Assembly: GCF_963677125.1 (NCBI RefSeq)
Contig: NZ_OY781882.1
Span: forward strand, 690,501 to 754,500
Source of the DNA: an uncultured Desulfobacter sp.
GTDB lineage: Bacteria; Desulfobacterota; Desulfobacteria; Desulfobacterales; Desulfobacteraceae
Direction of reading: 5' to 3'
DNA length: 64,000 nt
Every line of letters begins with the position of its first letter. Position 1 is the first letter of the stretch. A program made the position numbers and the translations under genes. Below the pieces are notes generated by a model that had not been told where the DNA came from, did not search any database, and saw nothing but the letters and a program-made list of their open reading frames with translations. Shown here one piece after another: positions 26,342-34,489 of the stretch.

Positions 26342-27598
26342 TTGCAGGTTATGAGTATTGAAGCAACCTTGTTATGCATCTGCCTTTTTCTATCCGGTTT
26401 TTTTTCCATGTCTGAAACGGCGCTTTTTTCAATTTCCAGAGTCAAAGCCTTTCATATCTCTAAAGATGGTTCAAAGTCCGGTCAGCTTATCCTGGGCATG
26501 AAGGAAGACTCCCACACCCTTTTGACCACCATTCTCATCGGTAACAACCTGGTAAATATTGGTGCATCATCCCTTGCCACCTCCCTGGCCATTTCCCATT
26601 TCCAGTCAAATGCCGTTGGAATTGCTACCGGTGTAATGACGCTTCTGATTCTTGTGTTTGGGGAGATTTTTCCAAAATCCTTTGCCAATCATAATAATGT
26701 AGTGGTCGCAAGGGCTGTCATATATCCTATATTCTGGTTGTCTAAAATTTTATGGCCTTTGATTTTTGTTCTTAATTTCATACCTAAATTGCACGGAATG
26801 ATAGACAATTCCCAGGATACCGTGACCGAAGATGAACTGATGACCATGGTGGAAGTGGTGGAAGGGGAAGGTGAAATCAAGGAAGAAGAGATGGAATATA
26901 TCACCAATATCTTTGAATTTGATGACACCTATTGTTCTGAAATTATGACACCAAGAGCAGACATGTTTGTGGTCGATGCCGCAGAAAATCTGGATATTCC
27001 CAAAATTTTAAAAACAGGCTTTTCACGCATTCCGGTGATTGAGGATACCATCGATAACATTGTGGGTATTTTGCACATCAAAGATCTATTTTCAAGATAC
27101 CTGAAAAATAAAGGTCCTGAGACGAACGCTGACAGCCTTGATGTTAAAGAGGTTATGAAAACGCCGTATTTCATCCCGGAATCAAAGAAACTGGATTCAT
27201 TACTCAAAGCCTTTAAGGCGAAAAAGAGTCATATGGCTGTTGTGGTGGATGAATATGGCGGCGTATCCGGTATTGTGACCCTTGAGGATGTGGTTGAAGA
27301 AATTTTTGGTGAAATTGCCGACGAGTCTGATAAAAATACACCGGATATTGTCCAGATTAAAGGGAACAAGTGGTTAGTATCAGGCAAAACCGATATATAT
27401 CATGTTAATAAAGAGCTGAATCTGGGCATCCCCGACTCTGTAAACTATGATACGGTTTCTGGATTTTTCCTGGAACTTGTGGAGCGTATTCCAAACCCCG
27501 GGGAGTCCGTCCGCATGAACAACTGGAATTTTACGGTGAAGGACATGGATGGCAACCGAATTCAATCTTTTATCATAAAACCGGCCGAAGAACCTTGA
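26342..27598 (+). CDS. CNNM/CorC-family membrane protein with CBS pair
   Basis: Integral inner-membrane protein of the CNNM (DUF21) - CBS - CorC_HlyC family, often annotated hemolysin; relatives are linked to magnesium or cobalt efflux. 418 residues: hydrophobic DUF21 domain about 1-185 (FFSMSETALFSISRVKA), a CBS pair about 200-325 (MTPRADMF, VVDEYGGVSGIVTLEDVVEE) and a C-terminal FAD-binding-like domain about 340-415. Start uncertain: the TTG at 26342 has AGGA five bases before it, while the ATG at 26351 is the other option. The substrate is not known. Confidence 0.9.
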   Translation: MQVMSIEATLLCICLFLSGFFSMSETALFSISRVKAFHISKDGSKSGQLILGMKEDSHTLLTTILIGNNLVNIGASSLATSLAISHFQSNAVGIATGVMTLLILVFGEIFPKSFANHNNVVVARAVIYPIFWLSKILWPLIFVLNFIPKLHGMIDNSQDTVTEDELMTMVEVVEGEGEIKEEEMEYITNIFEFDDTYCSEIMTPRADMFVVDAAENLDIPKILKTGFSRIPVIEDTIDNIVGILHIKDLFSRYLKNKGPETNADSLDVKEVMKTPYFIPESKKLDSLLKAFKAKKSHMAVVVDEYGGVSGIVTLEDVVEEIFGEIADESDKNTPDIVQIKGNKWLVSGKTDIYHVNKELNLGIPDSVNYDTVSGFFLELVERIPNPGESVRMNNWNFTVKDMDGNRIQSFIIKPAEEP

Positions 27599-27613
27599 TC
27601 GGCCGAATTTTAT
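27575..27613. terminator. Hairpin between convergent genes
   Basis: ATAAAA-C-CGGCCG (27575-27587) pairs with CGGCCG-AA-TTTTAT (27599-27613) around a 12-base loop containing the stop codon of the CNNM gene. A/T-rich outer arms give a weak U-tract in both directions, so it could serve both converging transcripts. Confidence 0.45.
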
Positions 27614-27718
27614 GAACCCAACGCGTATTTTTTTTGCCACATTGTAACGTGTATGCCATGTTAATTTAGCACGCTGAGTTTTTGGTTCTGTAAGACAGGG
27701 GTGAACCGGGTGGCAGGA

Positions 27719-28546
27719 TCAAAATATGTAAGTTAGGCGCAGATATGTCCAGGAGCCTTTTGTAAACGCTTTAGATTCCACGTCGTGCATGTATCTTAAA
27801 TTGACCATGAGATTTTCCTGCAGCATGTAACCCAGGTTGAGGCCCAGTTTTAAATTTTCTCCCTGGGTGCCGGGCAGACTGACACCGCCGGATTCAATAT
27901 CGTCAAAGTCTTTCCACCAGGCCGCCTGAACCCCGACGCGCAATTTTTTCGTGACGGCATAGCCTACTGCGCCTTCCAGTTCAACCGCATCCGACACATC
28001 ATCACCTGCTGCATCCTTGTCTTTTTGCCAGTAATTCAGGCATGCATCAAAGGACCAGGGGCCGGGATACCAGCCAAAGGCCAGCTGATGCTGGAACCAC
28101 CAGGAATCATTGCTGACCTCATCGGAACCCGTGGGGGTATAGGCAAACTCCCAAAAGGAAAGAAACACCTGGTCTTCAAAATTTTCATAAAGAAAGATAA
28201 ATGGGCCGACCACAAGATCCCCAAGGCCGTCTGCAGTATCCTCCCCATCGACGGAAATACTTAGAACCGGGATAACCGCGTTGACCCCCCAGGTTTTTCC
28301 AAACACTTTTCCCGCAAAATAAACAGGCCTGAATGCGGCATAGGCCACGTCCGTCCCGATATCCACGGTGGAGCCGTTTTCAGTTTCATATTCCGGCAGA
28401 TGCTGGTAGCTGAAATAGCTGACAAGCACCTTTGTGCCGACCGGGGCCGAACTGTTGTCCAGGGGATCTAATACATCCGCCCAAGCCGTTGTACTGATAA
28501 TCATGGAAATTAACACACCTGTGAGACACATTAATCGTTTTTTCAT
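27719..28546 (-). CDS. Outer-membrane channel-like protein (phenol/MetA-degradation 'transporter' family)
   Basis: Predicted exported beta-barrel of 275 residues resembling the SphA/phenol_MetA_deg group of putative outer-membrane transporters. The signal peptide is about residues 1-24 (MKKRLMCLTGVLISMIISTT, cleavage near AWA). The mature part alternates aromatic and glycine-rich strands (VGPFIFLYENF, FGWYPGPWSFD, LGLNLGYMLQ) and ends YLRLTYIF, a typical outer-membrane C-terminus. The ATG at 28546 is chosen over 28573 because AAGGA stands seven bases ahead and the signal peptide then starts MKKR. It is third in a likely operon after the APC permease and an unknown protein, so it may bring the permease substrate across the outer membrane. 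Confidence 0.78.
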   Translation of the reverse strand: MKKRLMCLTGVLISMIISTTAWADVLDPLDNSSAPVGTKVLVSYFSYQHLPEYETENGSTVDIGTDVAYAAFRPVYFAGKVFGKTWGVNAVIPVLSISVDGEDTADGLGDLVVGPFIFLYENFEDQVFLSFWEFAYTPTGSDEVSNDSWWFQHQLAFGWYPGPWSFDACLNYWQKDKDAAGDDVSDAVELEGAVGYAVTKKLRVGVQAAWWKDFDDIESGGVSLPGTQGENLKLGLNLGYMLQENLMVNLRYMHDVESKAFTKGSWTYLRLTYIF

Positions 28547-28565
28547 TGAATTTTCCTTTTCCTGT

Positions 28566-29099
28566 TTATTCATTAGTTAAAATATTCATAAGGGTTTTAA
28601 AAAAAGCCGCGCTGTATCTTATCTGTTCATCGTTGATTGCAACTTTAAAATGCATAGGCGGGAAAAGAAGCGAAAGATAGCCACCGCCATACAAATTTAG
28701 AAAAAGCGTTACGGTTGAATTCTCAGAAGAGACCAAAACCGCATCAAAATCCGTTATTTTACCTAGCTTGGCCACGTCGGTATGCTGTTTTACCTGCTCA
28801 TAAAAAGAGGTCAGCATTTTATCTGCGCTTTTGATCCGCCAGACCCCAAACCGGTTAAGATAACAACGGCCGGCTTTATTGCTGCCGGCCGGTTGATCAG
28901 GCGACGGCAGTGAGGCCTGGAGAGATAAAAAGTAGTTGGCGCTGATCAGGCTGCTTTTTCGAACAAATGAAAGCGATCCTGAATATGGCAGCTCAGGGAA
29001 AACGATTTTTCCCTGCCGCCAGGAGCTGCTTTTGCCCAAATAGGGTTCAAATCGCCTTGCACCTTCAATCAGTATGCGTTGGCTGTCAATTTTCAGCAT
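28566..29099 (-). CDS. Conserved-looking hypothetical protein, 177 residues
   Basis: I do not recognise this protein. It has no signal peptide and no clear transmembrane segment. It is basic in the N-terminal half (RILIEGARRFEPYLGK) and has a hydrophobic strand-like stretch VTLFLNLYGGGYLSLLFPP around residues 130-148. It begins five bases before the stop of the APC permease gene with GGGAG upstream, and the outer-membrane protein gene starts 19 bases after its stop. Tight packing supports expression as part of that operon. A cytoplasmic accessory role to uptake is only a guess. Confidence 0.65.
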   Translation of the reverse strand: MLKIDSQRILIEGARRFEPYLGKSSSWRQGKIVFPELPYSGSLSFVRKSSLISANYFLSLQASLPSPDQPAGSNKAGRCYLNRFGVWRIKSADKMLTSFYEQVKQHTDVAKLGKITDFDAVLVSSENSTVTLFLNLYGGGYLSLLFPPMHFKVAINDEQIRYSAAFFKTLMNILTNE

Positions 29100-29104
29100 T
29101 CAAT

Positions 29105-30319
29105 TCAGCTCCCGAAAGCCACGCCAACTTCTTTTTTGCTTTGAACAGGTTCTTCCATTTCCATATACTTGAGGACCGGTTCAAGGGGGGCCGGTTTAAA
29201 TAACTTTTGATTCAGTACAAATTTGAGCCATAGCGCTGAATAAACAATTGATATGCCGATAAACAGACAGGACCAGCGCATGATGGTATTTCTGATTTCC
29301 GGGTCAGGGAAGATGTTTATAAAAGACGCCATCATCCCTAAAGCACCCAAGATCTGCGGCAAAGGAAAAAACGGGGATTTGTAGGGGCGTTTGAGTTGGG
29401 GATACCGAAGCCTAAGCACAATCACATCAATATGGGCGACGATATAGCAAAGCAGCCAGGAGGACACTGCGGCAAGCAGATAGACCATGATATTGCCTGC
29501 ATTGGCGATACCGCCAAAATAAAAACAACCAATGCCCCCTGACATGGCCAGTATCCCGATCCAAGGAGTCTTGAAACGGGGATGCAGTTTGCCGAAAACG
29601 GCAGGAAGCTCTCCGTTTAAAGCCATGCTGTAAAGCATCCGGGGGACCACGGCAATAACGGTATTTACGGTGCTGGCGGTTGCAAAAAGACTTACAATTG
29701 AAATAATCACCAGGCCGGGTTTGCCCAAAACTGCCTGGGCCACCAGTATATGAGGGCTCAGCGACTCTGCCAAATCTCCCAGCGGCACATATTTAATGCA
29801 GGTAAGCCCGTACAACAGGTTTATAACAAAAATGATCAGCAGACCAAGGCTCATGGCCCGGGGAATATGCTTTTCCGGTTGCTGGATTTCCTGGGCCATG
29901 GGTGTTACGAATTCGATACCGATATACAGCCATATGGCCAGTGCAGTAAGGCTGAGCACACTCCATCCCATGGGATTGAAGTCCATTTGTGCAAGATGAT
30001 GCAATGACGGGTTTGCAACCTCGGTGAGCCCGATAATACCCAATCCTGCAATGGTGGCCACCATTGCCAACAGCGGGCCCAGGGCAACCTGAGTGTAGGA
30101 CCGGATACCTCCGGCATTGGGCATCAGGCAGGCAAGTTCCGCAAAACTTTGTGCCGAAAAATGCTGCAACACCCAGGCTGCAACCATGGCGATAACAAAC
30201 CCGGGGCCGGCAATTCCCATGCCCTGGCCCAGAGTTACCAGCGTACTGGACGCTACGACCAGCCCCATGCTGACCGAAAGACAGGCCCAGAAGCCAAGCG
30301 ATCTTTTTAAGTTGTCCAT
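29105..30319 (-). CDS. APC-superfamily amino acid/amine permease
   Basis: Inner-membrane secondary transporter of 404 residues with about 11-12 hydrophobic segments. It begins MDNLKRSLGFWACLSVSMG and has the APC TM1 pattern (LGQGMGIAGPGFVIAMVAAW) and the segment YIGIEFVTPMAQEI. The ATG at 30319 is preferred over 30373 because AAGGAG lies eight bases before it and the sequence then starts at the first conserved helix. It leads a three-gene minus-strand operon. The neighbouring AraC regulator and the divergent amine/amino-acid dehydrogenase genes suggest that it imports their substrate; the actual substrate cannot be read from sequence. Confidence 0.88.
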   Translation of the reverse strand: MDNLKRSLGFWACLSVSMGLVVASSTLVTLGQGMGIAGPGFVIAMVAAWVLQHFSAQSFAELACLMPNAGGIRSYTQVALGPLLAMVATIAGLGIIGLTEVANPSLHHLAQMDFNPMGWSVLSLTALAIWLYIGIEFVTPMAQEIQQPEKHIPRAMSLGLLIIFVINLLYGLTCIKYVPLGDLAESLSPHILVAQAVLGKPGLVIISIVSLFATASTVNTVIAVVPRMLYSMALNGELPAVFGKLHPRFKTPWIGILAMSGGIGCFYFGGIANAGNIMVYLLAAVSSWLLCYIVAHIDVIVLRLRYPQLKRPYKSPFFPLPQILGALGMMASFINIFPDPEIRNTIMRWSCLFIGISIVYSALWLKFVLNQKLFKPAPLEPVLKYMEMEEPVQSKKEVGVAFGS

Positions 30320-30440
30320 TCCGTTTCTCCTTATAAAACCGGTTAATTTGTTCTGGTGATTGACGCAGAACAAAGCTACCTTTTACAAGGCAAGCCGGTA
30401 TTGGAAAAAACGGAACAGGATTGTTATTTTTTAAAAAACC

Positions 30441-31232
30441 TTAACAAAAACTGCCGTGAATGATCTGGGTTGGAGTGTTCATGGAGAACTCTTTAAATTC
30501 ATTGATAAAATGGGCCTGGTCATAATAACCGGCATCCTGGGCAAGATCAGCAAACGTCACTTTTTTTTGTAATCTGAGCAAGCTGAAACTTCTCTGGAAA
30601 CGCACAATTCTGGAAAAGAGCTTGGGAGAAATCCCCACATATTTTTTAAAAACATTGCTGACATGTCTCGTGGAGTATCCTGTTTCTTCGGCCAGTGCCT
30701 GAACCCTAATTTCTCCGCAGGAGGCATTTATTTTTTTTAGAAGAAATGAGATCAGCGACGGGGTGCAATCCTTATCGTTGTTGCAATGCGTATAATATTT
30801 TTCAAACAGGGAGATCCTTTCATAAAAAGATCCGGCGCCACAGATCAATTCCACAAACTCGTCTGAGTTGCTTTGGATATCGTCAAGCAGGATTTCCCGG
30901 TCTGTAAATTTAGAGAGCGGACTTTTTAAAATTTGTTTTGCTGTGCCCGGTAAAAATCTTGCGCCAAAATAAAGACTGCCCTTTTTAAACTCAATCTGTT
31001 TGCCTTTTTTGACCGACCCGCACACCGACGCCGTAGGTGCCGAATCGGAGCAATGGAAAAGAATGTCGATGGTTCCGTCCGGTACCGCCACGATGGCACG
31101 GTCATCATTGGATGGGACTTTAAAACTGTAGTACTGTGCCAGCAGGCCGGATGAAGAACCAATACGTGAGACAAACTGTCTGGTGGACAATTTAAAAAAG
31201 GGCTGTTCCGGTAGATAAAAGGAATTGTTCAT
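30441..31232 (-). CDS. AraC-family transcriptional regulator
   Basis: DNA-binding regulator of 263 residues. The N-terminal part (about 1-145, with VPDGTIDILFHCSD) resembles the AraC-like ligand-sensing domain seen in many catabolic regulators. The C-terminal 100 residues hold the two helix-turn-helix units (VQALAEETGYSTRHVSNVFKKY and FADLAQDAGYYDQAHFINEFK). It lies between the APC permease operon (same strand, 121 bases downstream) and the divergent dehydrogenase operon (390 bases away), and is the likely controller of both. The perfect inverted repeat at 31473-31510 is a candidate target. Confidence 0.92.
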   Translation of the reverse strand: MNNSFYLPEQPFFKLSTRQFVSRIGSSSGLLAQYYSFKVPSNDDRAIVAVPDGTIDILFHCSDSAPTASVCGSVKKGKQIEFKKGSLYFGARFLPGTAKQILKSPLSKFTDREILLDDIQSNSDEFVELICGAGSFYERISLFEKYYTHCNNDKDCTPSLISFLLKKINASCGEIRVQALAEETGYSTRHVSNVFKKYVGISPKLFSRIVRFQRSFSLLRLQKKVTFADLAQDAGYYDQAHFINEFKEFSMNTPTQIIHGSFC

Positions 31233-31621
31233 CTTAAAACGGACTCTTTTCTTTGTTAAGCAACGTTACAAAATAAAAACGATAGTGACTTTTCACATTA
31301 GCAATACCGATAACATCGGCAGCGACTGCAACAACAGTGCCTGTATTCAAAACGATATCTTCAAAACTGGATTCAACGTCTTTTACTATTTGATTTTTAA
31401 CTATATATTTTTTGCAAACTATTATTTAGATATTATCCAAAATTAAAACAAACATGTAGAACTATGGATTAAAATACATTTTTGTAGTGCATAAAACACA
31501 AAAATGTATTCAAAGGATCAATATCCCTTTTTAGGACTTCCGATTTTTCCAATACGAATATTTGGACTCGCTGGTATTGGTGTCTTTAGATTCACACAAC
31601 TAAAACAGAAAGGATATACAC
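31233..31621. other. Divergent control region between the AraC-type gene and the dehydrogenase operon
   Basis: 389 AT-rich bases with no convincing gene. It contains the 13-base inverted repeat at 31473-31510 and a short repeat CCGAT/ATCGG near 31308-31320. No GG-N10-GC sigma-54 pattern was found. Confidence 0.5.
31473..31510. promoter_or_regulatory. Perfect 13-base inverted repeat, candidate operator
   Basis: AATACATTTTTGT (31473-31485) and ACAAAAATGTATT (31498-31510) are exact reverse complements separated by 12 bases. It lies about 112 bases before the OCD-family ATG and 240 bases before the AraC-type ATG. No T-run follows, which speaks for a protein-binding site rather than a terminator. 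Confidence 0.5.
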
Positions 31622-32758
31622 ATGACATTTCCCAAAATCGATTTTCTTTATCTTAGCGAAGCAGATATGGTCAAGGCCGGTGTAACCGAGATGGCAGGCT
31701 GCGTGGACGCCATGGAAACCATGTTCAAATTGCTTAAGGTCGGTGATTTCCGGATGGGCGGCCCCAACAGCAATTCCCATGGCGTGATGATGACTTTTCC
31801 GGAAAATTCTACGTTTCCAAACATGCCCACTGACGGCCCGGACAGGCGTTTTATGGCCATGCCGGCCTATCTTGGGGGTGAATTTGATATGGTTGGGATG
31901 AAATGGTACGGGTCAAACACGGAAAATCGTCAAAAAGGACTTCCCCGCTCGATCTTGATGTTCACCCTCAATGACAAGGATACCGGCGCCCCCCTGGCCT
32001 ATATGTCGGCAAACTTGCTTAGTGCATATCGGACCGGTGCAGTGCCCGGTGTGGGATTCAGGCATTTTGCCAAAAAAGATTCAAGTGTTGTGGGCATTGT
32101 GGGACCGGGAGTGATGAGTAAAACAGCCTTTGATGCCATCATGGCGGAACGTCCGGGGATCAAAACAGTAAAGATCAAAGGCAGGGGCAAAAAATCCATG
32201 GACGACTTTATTGCTTATCTGAACCAAAAGTACCCGTCCATAGAAAAGGTTGAGCCGGTTGCCGATATCGAGCAGGCTGCCAAGGACGCGGATATTCTTT
32301 TTGTGGGCACATCCTCTCCCACAGGCGACATCAGCGAATACCCCTACATTAATGAAGCGTGGCTGAAACCGGGAGCGGTGATATGCTGTCCTGCTGCCGC
32401 CCGCTTTGACGATGACTTCATCCTCAACCGGGCAAGAAGCGTGGCCGACTGGATCAACCTCTATGAAGCCTGGGCCGAGGAGATGCCCTATCCGGCCTAT
32501 GAAACCATCCCCATTCCTGCCGTACGCTGTATGGATCTGATTGCTGATGGAAAAATGGAAAAAAGCCAGGTCGATGATCTGGGTGACATTCTCACCGGAA
32601 AGGTGCCGGCCCGAAGAGATGAAGATGAGATTATTATTTACTCAGTGGGTGGACTGCCTGTGGAAGATGTGGCTTGGGGGACTACCATATATCGAAATGC
32701 CCTGGAAAAGGGAGTCGGCACTAAGCTGAATCTTTGGGACACGCCTGAGCTTGCCTGA
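31622..32758 (+). CDS. Ornithine cyclodeaminase / mu-crystallin family protein
   Basis: NAD(P)-binding protein of the OCD/mu-crystallin family, whose members include ornithine cyclodeaminase, alanine dehydrogenase and opine- or imine-processing enzymes. 378 residues. The dinucleotide-binding fold has a GIVGPGVMSKTAFDAI loop; the substrate half contains GMKWYGSNTENRQKGLPR and SAYRTGAVPG. AAAGGA lies seven bases before the ATG. First gene of an operon with a three-component [2Fe-2S]/flavin dehydrogenase. Some databases label close relatives 'tyramine oxidase subunit B', a name I recall but cannot verify. The substrate is probably an amine, imino acid or opine. Confidence 0.85.
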   Translation: MTFPKIDFLYLSEADMVKAGVTEMAGCVDAMETMFKLLKVGDFRMGGPNSNSHGVMMTFPENSTFPNMPTDGPDRRFMAMPAYLGGEFDMVGMKWYGSNTENRQKGLPRSILMFTLNDKDTGAPLAYMSANLLSAYRTGAVPGVGFRHFAKKDSSVVGIVGPGVMSKTAFDAIMAERPGIKTVKIKGRGKKSMDDFIAYLNQKYPSIEKVEPVADIEQAAKDADILFVGTSSPTGDISEYPYINEAWLKPGAVICCPAAARFDDDFILNRARSVADWINLYEAWAEEMPYPAYETIPIPAVRCMDLIADGKMEKSQVDDLGDILTGKVPARRDEDEIIIYSVGGLPVEDVAWGTTIYRNALEKGVGTKLNLWDTPELA

Positions 32759-32796
32759 TGAGCTTGCCTGTCAGATTGAACTGTAAGGAGTTTTAA

Positions 32797-33102
32797 ATGT
32801 TTAAAAGATTGCATGATAACAGACCCGGAGTGGATCGGGTGACAATTACCTTTGAAGGCGAGCCGTTGGAAGTTCCGGCAACTGAAACCGTTATAGCGGC
32901 TGTTATGGCCTCTGGGGCCGGTTATAACCGGACCTCGCCAATCAGTGGCGCACACCGTGCGGCGTACTGTCATATGGGTGTCTGCCATGAATGCCTCATG
33001 GAGATTGACGGCGTTCCAAATCAGCAAGCCTGCAAGATCCAAGTACGCGACGGTATGGTTGTGAAGCGACAGTATGGTACAAAGGAGCCGGTCAATGGAT
33101 AA
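32797..33102 (+). CDS. Small [2Fe-2S] subunit of a three-component dehydrogenase (HcnA/OoxA type)
   Basis: Electron-transfer subunit of 101 residues with a plant-type ferredoxin fold. The cluster ligands are C58, C63, C66 and C79 (YCHMGVCHECLMEIDG...QQAC), the pattern of HcnA and of the small subunits of opine, hydroxyproline and proline dehydrogenases. AAGGAG seven bases before the ATG. It overlaps the next gene by eight bases, so stoichiometric synthesis with the FAD subunit is likely. Confidence 0.9.
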   Translation: MFKRLHDNRPGVDRVTITFEGEPLEVPATETVIAAVMASGAGYNRTSPISGAHRAAYCHMGVCHECLMEIDGVPNQQACKIQVRDGMVVKRQYGTKEPVNG

Positions 33103-34489
33103 GCGCTACGATTTGGTTATTGTTGGTGCCGGCCCCGGCGGTCTTGCGGCGGCAGTCACTGCCGATAAACTAAGCCTATCTACTTTGGTGGTGGATGAAC
33201 AGCCGGAACCCGGTGGACAGCTCTATCGTTCAATAGAGCGCAGCCTTCCTGAAAATGCTGATACGCTTGGCAAGGACTATCTTGCCGGCAAGCAACTGGT
33301 CGAGTCATTTCGTGCATCCGGTGTCACCTACCTGCCCAATAACATTGTCTGGAATATCGATAACGCGTTCAATGTTGACTTGATATCCGAAGGGATACCC
33401 CAGCGGGTGCTCGGCCGCCGGATTTTGTTCAGCGTCGGGGCCCAAGAGCGGCCGGTGCCGATTCCCAATTGGACGCTTCCCGGGGTGATGGGCGCCGCAG
33501 CTGCGGACATCCTGTTCAAGTCAGCAGATATGGTTCCCGAAGGCCCGGTTGTCCTGGCGGGCAGCGGGCCGCTGTTGTTGCTGGTTGCCTGGCACCTGGT
33601 TGATAACGGTGTTAATATTTCTGCGATGGTGGAAACGGCCGGCTTAAAGGATTACTTCAAAGCAATGGCCTACCTGCCCGGGGCATTATGCCAAAGCAGC
33701 TATCTTCTCAAAGGGCTGCAGATGAGAATGAAGGTGAAACGTGCAGGCGTGCCACTTTACATCGGTTGTCGCGACCTGGCCGTGTTCGGTGAGAAGCAGG
33801 CAGAAGGGTTGGCATTTACCTGCCGCGGCAAGCAGCTAAAAGTGCCTGCGGCAACGGTCCTGCTGCATGAAGGGGTGGTGCCGAACCTGTGTTTTACCCG
33901 TTTGCTCAACTGTGAACACGAATGGTACGCCCCGCAGCGTTACTGGCGGCCGGTGATCGATCGCTGGGGGCGAACGAGCGTGCCGGGTGTTTCGGTGGCT
34001 GGAGATGCCGGTGGCATCAACGGAGGGGCAGCGGCACAAATTGTCGGCCATCTTGCCGCCATTGACGCCGCCTGCGGGCTGGAGGTGTTCACCGAGGCAG
34101 AGCGTGATCGTCTGGCCCAGCCGTATCTGAAAACCGCACATCGGGAAAAGTTGATCCGTCCCTTTATCGACCACCTCTTTCCACCGAGCCGGCAGGCTCT
34201 GGCTCCACCCGACGATGAGACACTTGTCTGCCGCTGTGAAGAGTTGACCGCAGGTCAGATCCGTGACGCAATCGCTAAAGGGGCACGCCATCCAGCCCAG
34301 GTTAAAGGCCAGACGCGTGCCGGGATGGGCCCCTGTCAGGGAAGAATGTGCGGCGCGACAATTGCCGAAATTATTGCCGAAAGTTGTGCGCTTGATATTA
34401 AAGAGGTCGGTACACTTCGGGTCAGACCGCCACTCCAACCTTTGAGTATTGAACAGTTGGCAAATCTGGAATTGGGAGAAGAACGTTGA
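33095..34489 (+). CDS. FAD/NAD(P)-binding subunit with BFD-type [2Fe-2S] domain (HcnB/OoxA type)
   Basis: Middle subunit of the dehydrogenase, 464 residues. An N-terminal FAD-binding Rossmann motif (VIVGAGPGGLAAAV) leads to a pyridine-nucleotide-type disulfide oxidoreductase fold. The C-terminus has a bacterioferritin-ferredoxin-like [2Fe-2S] site (LVCRCEELTAGQI...GMGPCQGRMCG, four Cys). The ATG at 33095 with AAGGAG eight bases before it is preferred to 33074. Family context: HcnB of cyanide synthase and OoxA of opine oxidases share this architecture and length. The codon third positions look more GC-rich than in neighbouring genes, which may hint at a different history. Confidence 0.9.
   Translation: MDKRYDLVIVGAGPGGLAAAVTADKLSLSTLVVDEQPEPGGQLYRSIERSLPENADTLGKDYLAGKQLVESFRASGVTYLPNNIVWNIDNAFNVDLISEGIPQRVLGRRILFSVGAQERPVPIPNWTLPGVMGAAAADILFKSADMVPEGPVVLAGSGPLLLLVAWHLVDNGVNISAMVETAGLKDYFKAMAYLPGALCQSSYLLKGLQMRMKVKRAGVPLYIGCRDLAVFGEKQAEGLAFTCRGKQLKVPAATVLLHEGVVPNLCFTRLLNCEHEWYAPQRYWRPVIDRWGRTSVPGVSVAGDAGGINGGAAAQIVGHLAAIDAACGLEVFTEAERDRLAQPYLKTAHREKLIRPFIDHLFPPSRQALAPPDDETLVCRCEELTAGQIRDAIAKGARHPAQVKGQTRAGMGPCQGRMCGATIAEIIAESCALDIKEVGTLRVRPPLQPLSIEQLANLELGEER

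Noticed and set aside
31225..31446. 73-codon plus-strand frame between the AraC-type gene and the OCD-family gene
   Set aside because: Low-complexity, Ile/Phe/Asn-rich translation of AT-rich DNA with no ribosome site; it starts within the AraC-type gene.
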